Assembly: GCA_004322215.1 (NCBI GenBank)
Contig: SCSM01000011.1
Span: forward strand, 576,697 to 640,696
Direction: 5' to 3'
Length of the DNA stretch: 64,000 nt
Origin: Bacteroidota bacterium
GTDB lineage: Bacteria; Bacteroidota; Ignavibacteria; Kapaibacteriales; UBA2268
Shown here: in pieces, positions 55,706-64,000 of the stretch
Layout of the letters: each line of letters begins with the position of its first letter
How positions within the stretch are numbered: position 1 is the stretch's first letter
Notes under the pieces: model-generated
Database searches by the model: none
What the model was told of the DNA's origin: nothing
What the model saw: only the letters and a program-made list of their open reading frames with translations
Made by a program: the position numbers and the translations under genes

Positions 55706-57793
55706 TTATTTTATTTTTATTGCTTTCCGTGAAACCAATCCCATATTTGTTTTTAATACAATGGAATAATCTCCTTGTGCAACTTCTCTAAGTTCAAAAT
55801 CATTTGAATTTAAGCCAGAATAAGCCAAGCCATTATATAAAGTAGCTACCTTTTCCCCGGTTACATCATATAATTCAATTATAATTTTACAATCTACAGG
55901 CATTTTGTAAATTAGTTTTAAGTTATTTGTAAACGGATTAGGTATTGCTGAAATTATTTCTGGTTGATTTTGAACAATATTAACTTGTTCATCAACAGAG
56001 ACTATTTTTGTTGTTGTATCATATTTCGCAATAATATTTACAAAATTTTGATTTCTATTAATCGTATCGAGATTTTTATAAGTTGTATCATTATCAATTA
56101 TCCAGAATTTAAATTTGTAATTTCTCCAAATTTCTTGGGATTGCAGTCTTTTATAAAGTAATGTTGTATCAGAAACAGTATGAATTATACAGACAGAATC
56201 CTTGAAATTCCATGTAGAATCATAGGGGAAATGAATCGTTTCTGTTGCTAAATTGCTCTTTTGAACATCAGCAATTAATCCAACAGTATCATTTGGTATT
56301 GAACTGAAATATAATATCTGATTTTTATTATCCGATTTGAAAACAACATAAATTATTAAACCATTCTTTGCTGTAAATTTATAAGGATTAATTCTTATTG
56401 TATCTGCTAAACTATCACTTCTGACAAATCCAGAAAATATATAAACCATTGTATCCTTCTTTGAAAATTGTAATGTATCTAAAACTTTGATTTCTATTTT
56501 TTGTTGCTGTTGGATAGTAATTTTAAATGATTGGTTGTTAATATAAGCTGTATCATCAGAATAATACACTAAGCCCTTATTCTCCGGGAAAGTTTTTATT
56601 GTTAATGTTGGTATAAACAAATTGAATATTCCAAATATTGCCAAACTACTTGTGTCGGTTGAAAAAGGTGTTGTATAAAGAATAGCTGAACTATCGGTAT
56701 CCATTGATTTTCTAAGAAAGCACAAAGACCAACCTGAAAGTCCATTTTCATCGAAACCTGTAATGACCGTATCTCCGATACTGTTACCATTGCCTTGTTT
56801 TAATCTATACCAATAAATCACTCCCTCATGTTGAGTGGCTGTTGAATCATTTTTAAACGCAGATATAGCAATACCCCCGACCTTAGCTTCTTGATAATCT
56901 ACAGCTAATATAGTATTGCCAAATCTACTATCCGTGCCATTACCTTGTTTCAAATAAGTACAGGAATCATTCATCATATTATAAACATAAAAAGCACCGA
57001 ACTTATTTTGGTAAGGTGCAGACACAACCAAATCAGGAATATTGTCACCGTCAACATCGCATGAACTCAGCTTTGAACCAAAATAAGCAAATGCTTCCTT
57101 TCCATAGTGTATTGTATCTACCGAAAGAGAACTATTTGAATATTTAAAAATTGTTACCTTGCCACATTCTTGTTGATCTGGCATTGAGAATAACGGGTAG
57201 CCAACAGCTATTTTATAATTGGTATCAACTTTGCCAATTATTTGTATTGGAGAACTTATATTCCTATCATTAATGCTTATATACAACTTTGATATTGTTG
57301 AGTTTTGGTTTATGTTGCCTTTAAGAAGATAAAGCGTGTCTTTTATACTTCCACCAATAAACAAATCTTGAATACCATCTCCGTCAATGTCCGAGCCATT
57401 GGAAAGGATAGCCCCAAAATTATTATCATTATTAACTTTCATAATTTCTGTATACGAAGTAGAGCCATTCCAATAAATAAATACCCTACCTACTTCTCCA
57501 AAGCCTATAACAATATCGCTTATGCCGTTGCTATCCAAATCACCTGCAACCAAAGCAGTTGGATACAAGCTATCAGGAAAGGAAAGCAGACCAAGTGACT
57601 GTCTTGTTGTTTGTTCTATTAGATTGAGTTTGTGGCTTCGCTTATTGAAATTGAAATCGCTGGAGGTCAGAAGAGGAATAGTATTTTTGCTAATGCTGTC
57701 TAGATCTGTAGAAAATAAACCAGTTCTATTAGGTTGAGCAAATGCATTTAAGTAAAATAGAAACATATACAAAAAGATTATTTCTGTTTTCAT
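55706..57793 (-). CDS. T9SS-secreted FG-GAP (integrin-like) repeat protein
   Basis: 695 residues. A signal peptide (KTEIIFLYMFLFYLNAFAQ) is followed by FG-GAP repeats with calcium loops: GDLDSNGISDIVIGFGEVGR, DIDGDGIQDLFIGGSI and CDVDGDNIPDLVVSAPYQNK. A beta-rich middle follows (about 390-600). The end (IISAIPNPFTNNLKLIYKMP ... REVAQGDYSIVLKTNMG) is a T9SS sorting domain. FG-GAP propellers commonly bind cell surfaces or matrix. It lies 82 bases downstream of the Rhs gene on the same strand and may be co-transcribed, but it does not look like an immunity protein. Confidence 0.85.
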   Translation of the reverse strand: MKTEIIFLYMFLFYLNAFAQPNRTGLFSTDLDSISKNTIPLLTSSDFNFNKRSHKLNLIEQTTRQSLGLLSFPDSLYPTALVAGDLDSNGISDIVIGFGEVGRVFIYWNGSTSYTEIMKVNNDNNFGAILSNGSDIDGDGIQDLFIGGSIKDTLYLLKGNINQNSTISKLYISINDRNISSPIQIIGKVDTNYKIAVGYPLFSMPDQQECGKVTIFKYSNSSLSVDTIHYGKEAFAYFGSKLSSCDVDGDNIPDLVVSAPYQNKFGAFYVYNMMNDSCTYLKQGNGTDSRFGNTILAVDYQEAKVGGIAISAFKNDSTATQHEGVIYWYRLKQGNGNSIGDTVITGFDENGLSGWSLCFLRKSMDTDSSAILYTTPFSTDTSSLAIFGIFNLFIPTLTIKTFPENKGLVYYSDDTAYINNQSFKITIQQQQKIEIKVLDTLQFSKKDTMVYIFSGFVRSDSLADTIRINPYKFTAKNGLIIYVVFKSDNKNQILYFSSIPNDTVGLIADVQKSNLATETIHFPYDSTWNFKDSVCIIHTVSDTTLLYKRLQSQEIWRNYKFKFWIIDNDTTYKNLDTINRNQNFVNIIAKYDTTTKIVSVDEQVNIVQNQPEIISAIPNPFTNNLKLIYKMPVDCKIIIELYDVTGEKVATLYNGLAYSGLNSNDFELREVAQGDYSIVLKTNMGLVSRKAIKIK

Positions 57794-57875
57794 AATTAAC
57801 TTTAACTTAGATTTTAATAACTTATTTTATTGAATCAATTTTTTTCAATTTTTTTAACATTTATATAAGACACAT

Positions 57876-60800
57876 CTACTTACATTTAAAATTGCCAAAT
57901 GAATCAAAGCATTCCGGATGATTATTTTTAAAACAGTCACACCAATGGTCTTGAATGATATCCCAAAGATATGGATTATTGCCACAATCCATATTATATT
58001 GTTCTTCCAAAGTCATATTTAAACCTCTATAACTCATTTCATGTTTATTACATATATCATCTTTTACAATTGGTATAACATTTTCATTGAAATCTTCTTT
58101 TACAACATCTACATGTTCTTCAACCAAATTTATGCAAGCTACTTCAGAACCAATCGCTAATGGACCTGTAGCACCTGCAGGTGGAGCACAAAACGATGCT
58201 ACAACAAAGATTTCTGGAAGACAAATTGCTTTATCTGTTATTGAAGACGAATTATCAAAAATTGTCCTGAGGCATTGAGCTAACTCAAGTCCTTTAAATA
58301 ATTTACTACCTAAACCCATATCGGCTTTAATTCTAGTTCCTCTTATATAAGGTCGATATAAATATCTTGCTTCTTTCGGATGTTTTTCATAATAATCAAA
58401 TAAAGAACCGCCACTATTTGTTATAAATTTACAGAATGAATTATTTTCATTAGCTATATCTGCACAATTAGGTATGAATGTTTCATTAGCTATTATACCT
58501 AATTTATCAACAAATCTCAAACCATTATTCCTAACGTAAACATACTTATTCAGACTAATCGGGTCATTTAAATCTCCAGAAATTGGGTCATTACTAAGGA
58601 AACGCCCGTTCTCTGCATCATACCACCTTGCACGATAGTAGTACAGATTTGATATTGGCTCCGCTTCCCTTCCAGTGTATGTAAAACGAGATATTAGAGA
58701 ACCTTGATTCAATCTAACGCCGAATGCATCGAAATCATTTCTCTGAATAATATTACCGTTTATATCTATCATACCTGCATTTGTTCCCTGATGATCTTTA
58801 AGGAAGAACATTGAGCCTTGATTATTAATAAATCCAAGCATATCATCTATACCAAAACCTGAAATAAAACTTGTGGTGTCATGATTTGGCTTCAAATCCA
58901 TTATAGCGTCAAGGTCAGAGCCATACATAGTGAACGTTGTATCATTAACATTAATAATTCCAATACGTCTATTCAGGGCATCGTATAAATATTTGAAACT
59001 TCCGTTAATATTTGAATAAATGCTGTCAAGCCTTTCTCTTTTATCCCAAAGAAATAATGTTGTATCCCCCGGTTTTATTTTGCTTAACAAATTTCCGGTT
59101 CCATCATAAGTAAATGTTGTAGAACCGAATTGCGATAAACGGTCAGTTAAAATATCATAATTACATAGTATTTTTTGCTGTCCTGATACAGTATAATTAT
59201 TTCTGTTATAATTTTTATCATAAGAATAATTCCGGCTTGGACGTCTCTTTGATGAATCCGTTAACAACTGATCCATATTATCGAAAAGATAAATTAAAGT
59301 ATCAATTTCCCTTCCGTAAAAGTTTTGTTTCAAAGCAGTCAGTGTGGTTTGCTTAATGTTTCCATTTTTCAAGATATTTATTGTATCCAAGGTTAAATTA
59401 TCGGCAACTATTTTATTTAGTAGTACCGGATAGTTTTCGGAGCTATCAGCACAAAGAACATATCCACCGTTATTATTCAATACTGAAGCAAGAGAAGCAA
59501 GATTTCGGAAGTCTTTTTTCTCAGCGAAGTAAATCGAACCATTGAAGTTTTTCATTAAATTGAAAACTGCCGCTGAATTATCTTCATAATTCCCTGAAAA
59601 TTGTTGTTTGATTCTAATATTTTTACTATTCAATTTAGCTATAACATTCATAGACAAATTACCAACAACAATAACAGAATCTATTTTCATACTATCAAGT
59701 GCATTCTGTGCCTCAATAGATAAACTATCCAAAGATGTTAGCAAAATTGGAATGCCGTTTAAACCCGCGAAAGAACAAACTATCATAGAATTATAAGGAT
59801 CATCTCCCGAAGTAATAATAGCTGTTTTATTAAAATCACCAATAATGGGGGTTCCGGTTTTTTGTGCAATCAAAGCAGCCAAAGCATATCTGTTTACGGC
59901 ACTAATCCTTGATGTATTGATATTCATTGTTTTTAATTGTGCTTCAACTTCATCTGAAATTGTTTCGGGACCTCCCATGATTATTACATTTTTATTCGTT
60001 CCGCTTAAAATACCTAAAATTTTAATTTTAATATCAGGATTATAATCCAATGATACCGGATTTGTGAATAAAATTGGTTTCTTTAAAGATACTGCATAAG
60101 ATGCAACAGGCAGCCATGTATCGAAAGAACCATTTGAACAAAGTAAAACTGTGTCGCTATTACCGTAGTATATAGTATCAATCTGATTCACAAAGGAAAG
60201 TCTATGAGGATATGACTTGATAATTTGATTAATGTTATTATTATTATCGAAAGAATAGGCATAAGACATGATTATTTTACCAGAGCTATCGTTAATCTTT
60301 ATTGTATCAAGTCTACTTTTTGTGTAATGATAATTTGAAGTTATTTTGTTAGGATACCTTAAAGAAGTAATCCTGCTTATTGAATCATAAGTATAGCTGA
60401 AGTCTAATCCTTTAAAAGAAATTTTACTTAATCTATTTCTAAAATCATAAAAATAAAAACACGTATCCTTGTTTGGTAATATCAATTTTGAACGATTGAC
60501 ACCAATATATTCATAGAGAATAGTGTCCAAGATAGATTTATTTATTGGATTCGTCGAGATTAGAGATGTAAGTTGTCTTTTATTATTATAAATATAGATG
60601 ATACTTCCATATTTGTCCATGATAATTGAATCTAATCCTGCTTTACTATAGATATAACTAACGGTGTCATTATTCGGAAAAATTTTGAATTTTAATTTTC
60701 CATCCCTGCGATACTTCAGTGTGATTGTATCGTTATTTGCATTTACAATTGTTTCGGGCAGACTAATTTTATTATATGAAAAATAAGTTGGTGGATCTGG

Positions 60801-63800
60801 TGTGAAAATAGTTCTGAAACTGCTATCATATTGAAATCCAGTAACAACTCTTCCACTTCCATAGATAATTGAATCTATCTTATCATTTTCCATATACCGA
60901 TATGAAGTTATTATTGTATCTTTGTCAGTAACGCTAATCAACCTGCTTATTTTATCATACCCATAAATAATAAAGTGATCATTTGCATCGATAATCAAGC
61001 TATCTCTTCCCAAAAGGTCATAAACTTTTGAAATTGTATTGCTGTTTGGATCAGTTATTGTCAATAGTTGATTATCCTTGTTATAAGTCATTTTTGTAGA
61101 ATCCCCAATAGCATTTACAATAGAAATTTTATTATGAATGCTATCATAATTACTAATTACAAAATTTCCTTGATAATCAATAGCACTTTTCAACAAACCT
61201 GTTATATCATAATACTCAAAATTAGTAACCTTACCTTCGACATCAACAATAGAATCCAATGAACCATCTTTTTTATAAAAATTTGCTTCTTTAGCATTAT
61301 CATTATATAAAATTGAGTCTATTTGTCCATTTTCATTTCTCTTATAAATAGTAACAATGCTGTCAGAGCTAATCGTCATTATTAACCTACCGATACCATC
61401 ATAAAATTTCAAAACCGAATCACCAAGAGGATTGACAATTTTTGTAATATTACCTCTTAAATCGAAGTATTTTCTTGTCGAATCGTTTACAGGACCTATT
61501 GTTAATGTATCCTGATTGATAACATTATATTGAATATTTGTAACTGAACCACAGGAGGAACAATTTGGGATTTCCTTCTTAATAACATTACCATTATTGT
61601 CATAATTAAGTTTGTAACTCCTTTTTATTGGGTCTTTAGTTTCTATTAACCGCCCCATAGCATCTCGTATGTATTCAGTTGTATCTCCATAAGCATTGAT
61701 TTCATATTTCAGTTGATTCATTGTACTATCGTAAACTCGTCGAGTTGTTCTTCCCACTGGTGAAATGGTCTTTATCAAATTATTATTTGCATCATATTCC
61801 TTAATAGTCGAGTCGCCTTTGGGGTTGAAAATTTTAGTGAGATAACCGTTCCCATTATATTGATACCTGAAAACAGTTGAATCTGGTAGTATTTTTTTTG
61901 TTAAATACATGCCGTCTTCATAGTAGTATTGTGTAACTCTACCCATTGGATCAGTAGAGGAAATAAGCTGTCCTATCGAGTTATAAACGGATGTATTAAT
62001 AATTGTATCTTTACCTACGACCTTTTTTGAAGTAGTCAAATAGCCATTGCTATCATAAGAAAATGAAGTAGAATTTCCATAGCCGTCAGTCGTTACTATG
62101 GGTAGACCTTGAATATCATAAAGAATTGAATCAATGGTTCCGGTTGAGTCCCAGATTCGAGATAAATTGCCGTTAGAATAATTAAAATTATGAGTTTGTC
62201 CTGCGGGATTAATTTCTTGTGTAACGCTGCCATAACTGCTATCTGAATAAGTATAGTTATAAGAATTACTGTTGAAATCGGTGATTAGGTTACGATTATC
62301 TTTATAGTCGGTGTAAGCATATTGTTCTGTATTGTTATTAAGTGGAGTTATTTGTTTTGTTATTCGATGATAATCATCGTAAAAATATTGAGAAGTACCA
62401 ATTGAGTTGGTTACATTTGTTTGATGGTCAAGGTAAATAAATTGAGTATTAACTCCAAGAGCATTTATTTGAGAAGTTACTCTACCGGAAGCATCAAATG
62501 TGTTTGTAATAAAAGTATTTGAATTGAAATCGATATATTGAGTTAAATAGTTACCTGAATAAAAATATAAGGTTGAATCCCCTTTCGGATTTGTAAATTT
62601 TATCAATCTACTTAAAGAATCATAAGAATAAGAATATTTCCTCATTTCAGGGTCAAAAATAGTATCAATCAATTTATTTGTATTATAATGAAATTTAATT
62701 TTCCGATTACCAGGAATTATGATTGAATCTAATGTATTGGAGTTATAACATTGAACGATATTTCCTTCATTGTCATAAATCTGTTGGAGCATACCATTCT
62801 TACTTAAATCAAAAATATAGCTAATACCATATTTTGAAACAAATTTGTAAATATTTTGATCCGGATTTTTTAGTGAACCTTCAGTATATGGCTGATTTTT
62901 TATTATAGCATTGCTGTCATAAAAAAAATATTTTGTTCCATCCCCTTTGGTAACTACTAAGATATGTCTGATTGTATCAAGTCTCAAAGCCAAGTTATGA
63001 TTCCATCCATGACCAAAATTGGAAATAATTGTGTCTGCCCCTTTGCTATTATAATATCTTTCAAAACTTATTCCTAATTTACCAGGGATATTTAAATCTA
63101 TTGAAGATGAGAAATAATTACCCGTACATGGATCAACGGGGTCAGCAATTAAAATAGACCAGAGCCATTTACCTAATTGCTCCAAGGGGGTTAGATATGA
63201 TTTATGCAATTTGAAACTTCGCAGGTCAGAGGCACAATTATTTATATCTTGAACTTTAACTGTGAAATTCTGATATTCTTGGTCAGAAGGAGGAAAATAA
63301 AAATTGACACTACCAGATGGAGGCTGGTTTTGACCTGTTGGATATGGGATAAAATTAGAGCCATCATAGGAAAAAGAAACATTGACACCTGAAACATAAC
63401 TGTTACCTTGCCAACTTAACGTTATATTATCAATAGGATAATAATCTAAGCCATTAGAACTCGGTTGTGTAATGCTAAGAGTACATTGAGGATTAGAAAT
63501 GTCAAATGAATTACTCTCAGCACAAACAACAGATGGACAAACAGCATCATTAGTACATACTCTGAATTTCCAACCTGTACCTGTTTGATTTGGTAATGTA
63601 TATGTAGTTGATTTTGAATTAAAAATATTTTTAACGAACTCCCATCCACTTCCTTTATTTATTTCAAGAGTAAAATTATTAGCTTTACTTGCTGACCAAT
63701 TAATTGTTACTGTTTCACCCTTACTGTATATATATTTATTCGTTGTAACGTTTGTAATTGTGCATGGTAGTTTAACTGATAAACTGCATGTCACCCATCC

Positions 63801-64000
63801 ATTATACCATTGAATAGGATTACTACATTTGCCAGATCTAACACGCCAATAATAGGTGTTTCCATCAGTCAAACCTGATAAAAGATAACCGTTGGTTGTT
63901 AAAGTCTGATCAGTAATTAATTCACTAAACGAAGAATAACTTGAAATTTGTATTTCATAATTGGTTGCTCCTGAAACAGAAGACCAACTTAATTGCTGAC
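57876..64000 (-). CDS. Giant Rhs/YD-repeat protein, 5' end outside the window
   Basis: The frame is open to the right edge: upstream of the Met at 63872 it continues as FN3-like sequence (LSWSSVSGATNYEIQISSYS), so the start lies beyond 64000 and at least 2041 residues are encoded. From N to C there are FN3/Ig-like modules (63.2-64.0 kb) and a DUF6531-like Rhs entry (DPVDPCTGNYFSSSIDLNIP). Some forty YD repeats follow (NLITDFNSNSYNYTYSDSSY style, 60.2-63.0 kb), then a cell-wall-binding-repeat-2 block (59.4-60.17 kb). More YD repeats lead to the Rhs core end (LYYYRARWYDAENGRFLSND, then VDKLG, near 58.5 kb). A 206-residue variable tip (57876-58495) with several Cys is not recognised and would be the toxin. 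No PVxxx-HNH or other known toxin motif is visible, and no immunity gene is obvious downstream. Confidence 0.88.
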   Translation of the reverse strand, partial: QQLSWSSVSGATNYEIQISSYSSFSELITDQTLTTNGYLLSGLTDGNTYYWRVRSGKCSNPIQWYNGWVTCSLSVKLPCTITNVTTNKYIYSKGETVTINWSASKANNFTLEINKGSGWEFVKNIFNSKSTTYTLPNQTGTGWKFRVCTNDAVCPSVVCAESNSFDISNPQCTLSITQPSSNGLDYYPIDNITLSWQGNSYVSGVNVSFSYDGSNFIPYPTGQNQPPSGSVNFYFPPSDQEYQNFTVKVQDINNCASDLRSFKLHKSYLTPLEQLGKWLWSILIADPVDPCTGNYFSSSIDLNIPGKLGISFERYYNSKGADTIISNFGHGWNHNLALRLDTIRHILVVTKGDGTKYFFYDSNAIIKNQPYTEGSLKNPDQNIYKFVSKYGISYIFDLSKNGMLQQIYDNEGNIVQCYNSNTLDSIIIPGNRKIKFHYNTNKLIDTIFDPEMRKYSYSYDSLSRLIKFTNPKGDSTLYFYSGNYLTQYIDFNSNTFITNTFDASGRVTSQINALGVNTQFIYLDHQTNVTNSIGTSQYFYDDYHRITKQITPLNNNTEQYAYTDYKDNRNLITDFNSNSYNYTYSDSSYGSVTQEINPAGQTHNFNYSNGNLSRIWDSTGTIDSILYDIQGLPIVTTDGYGNSTSFSYDSNGYLTTSKKVVGKDTIINTSVYNSIGQLISSTDPMGRVTQYYYEDGMYLTKKILPDSTVFRYQYNGNGYLTKIFNPKGDSTIKEYDANNNLIKTISPVGRTTRRVYDSTMNQLKYEINAYGDTTEYIRDAMGRLIETKDPIKRSYKLNYDNNGNVIKKEIPNCSSCGSVTNIQYNVINQDTLTIGPVNDSTRKYFDLRGNITKIVNPLGDSVLKFYDGIGRLIMTISSDSIVTIYKRNENGQIDSILYNDNAKEANFYKKDGSLDSIVDVEGKVTNFEYYDITGLLKSAIDYQGNFVISNYDSIHNKISIVNAIGDSTKMTYNKDNQLLTITDPNSNTISKVYDLLGRDSLIIDANDHFIIYGYDKISRLISVTDKDTIITSYRYMENDKIDSIIYGSGRVVTGFQYDSSFRTIFTPDPPTYFSYNKISLPETIVNANNDTITLKYRRDGKLKFKIFPNNDTVSYIYSKAGLDSIIMDKYGSIIYIYNNKRQLTSLISTNPINKSILDTILYEYIGVNRSKLILPNKDTCFYFYDFRNRLSKISFKGLDFSYTYDSISRITSLRYPNKITSNYHYTKSRLDTIKINDSSGKIIMSYAYSFDNNNNINQIIKSYPHRLSFVNQIDTIYYGNSDTVLLCSNGSFDTWLPVASYAVSLKKPILFTNPVSLDYNPDIKIKILGILSGTNKNVIIMGGPETISDEVEAQLKTMNINTSRISAVNRYALAALIAQKTGTPIIGDFNKTAIITSGDDPYNSMIVCSFAGLNGIPILLTSLDSLSIEAQNALDSMKIDSVIVVGNLSMNVIAKLNSKNIRIKQQFSGNYEDNSAAVFNLMKNFNGSIYFAEKKDFRNLASLASVLNNNGGYVLCADSSENYPVLLNKIVADNLTLDTINILKNGNIKQTTLTALKQNFYGREIDTLIYLFDNMDQLLTDSSKRRPSRNYSYDKNYNRNNYTVSGQQKILCNYDILTDRLSQFGSTTFTYDGTGNLLSKIKPGDTTLFLWDKRERLDSIYSNINGSFKYLYDALNRRIGIINVNDTTFTMYGSDLDAIMDLKPNHDTTSFISGFGIDDMLGFINNQGSMFFLKDHQGTNAGMIDINGNIIQRNDFDAFGVRLNQGSLISRFTYTGREAEPISNLYYYRARWYDAENGRFLSNDPISGDLNDPISLNKYVYVRNNGLRFVDKLGIIANETFIPNCADIANENNSFCKFITNSGGSLFDYYEKHPKEARYLYRPYIRGTRIKADMGLGSKLFKGLELAQCLRTIFDNSSSITDKAICLPEIFVVASFCAPPAGATGPLAIGSEVACINLVEEHVDVVKEDFNENVIPIVKDDICNKHEMSYRGLNMTLEEQYNMDCGNNPYLWDIIQDHWCDCFKNNHPECFDSFGNFKCK
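59400..60170 (-). other. Cell-wall-binding repeat 2 domain inside the Rhs protein
   Basis: About 255 codons read as a tandem CWB2 (PF04122) unit: VLLCSNGSFDTWLPVASYAV ... NVIIMGGPETISDEVEAQLK ... RYALAALIAQKTGT ... TAIITSGDDPYNSMIVCSFA ... VIVVGNLSMN. The 'S.D.W.DALAAG', 'ILxGG...ISxxVE..L' and 'R..G.dR.aTA..iA' marks of the family are present in recognisable form. This domain is best known from Gram-positive surface proteins and archaeal secreted proteins. Its place between YD repeats and Rhs core is unusual. Confidence 0.7.

Noticed and set aside
55706-57793. Immunity gene for the Rhs tip
   Set aside because: The gene directly downstream is a large secreted FG-GAP protein with a T9SS domain, not a small immunity protein.
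1-64000. CRISPR arrays, tRNA and rRNA genes
   Set aside because: No regularly spaced direct repeats, cloverleaf sequences or rRNA signatures were found on reading through the sequence.

Overview
The window looks like a chromosomal stretch of an AT-rich, free-living member of the Bacteroidota/Chlorobiota (FCB) group. The main evidence is the number of exported proteins (at least seven) with a signal peptide and a C-terminal type IX secretion (T9SS) sorting domain: a YPNP/NPNP opening, a 'LSxGVYFIRI'-type strand and a basic tail. Bacteroidota-type promoter elements (TAxxTTTG) are also visible. The mix of T9SS cargo, long propeller and FG-GAP proteins and Rhs proteins is reminiscent of Ignavibacteria or Kapabacteria-like lineages. 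That lineage placement is inference. No rRNA, tRNA or CRISPR array was seen.

Layout. 1-5.2 kb: tail of an unseen gene, a secreted GH16-fold/HEAT-repeat protein and a broken exported-protein gene. 5.3-7.5 kb: a two-gene unit of a six-TM histidine phosphatase and an HD-domain phosphohydrolase. 7.7-8.4 kb: a decayed gene carrying a repeat that recurs across the window. 8.6-11.6 kb: a T9SS cargo protein overlapping a large IPT/TIG surface protein, followed by an IS200/IS605 element. 12.2-14.0 kb: gene debris. 14.0-20.5 kb: a GT5 starch/glycogen-synthase-like enzyme and a cytoplasmic GH13 enzyme. Between these two lie a chimeric pseudogene and an unrecognised 474-aa gene preceded by five consecutive RNA stem-loops. 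21.0-25.0 kb: a SIR2-TPR protein convergent with a helical-repeat/TOPRIM protein, both defence-like. 25.4-26.5 kb: an exported ComEC-type metallo-beta-lactamase.

27.0-35.6 kb is a visibly more GC-rich block on the minus strand. It encodes a small unknown protein, a 1039-aa alpha/beta hydrolase, a 1043-aa subtilase and a two-HxK phospholipase-D-like protein, all without Sec signal peptides. 35.8-40.4 kb: three T9SS cargo proteins and a Cys-rich exported protein. 41.1-43.7 kb: an operon of a double-HTH regulator, a membrane TPR protein and a small FN3-like protein, closed by a terminator. 44.7-47.3 kb: an orphan PD-(D/E)XK protein and a T9SS-secreted DNA/RNA nuclease. 47.4-50.0 kb: a tight three-gene operon (membrane protein, small protein, barrel-like protein). 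50.1-54.0 kb: a lipoprotein, a membrane protein and a DUF2156/GNAT-like protein. 54.2-64.0 kb: two T9SS propeller proteins and a giant Rhs/YD-repeat protein that runs off the right edge and carries an embedded cell-wall-binding-repeat-2 domain.

The accessory genes (phosphatase/HD pair, orphan with structured leader, SIR2-TPR, TOPRIM, PD-(D/E)XK) are separated by decayed copies of one dispersed repeat family. This suggests a region that gains and loses cargo. The best candidates for something undescribed are the structured leader with its 474-aa gene, the phosphatase-HD pair, the signal-less hydrolase block and the three-gene envelope operon.
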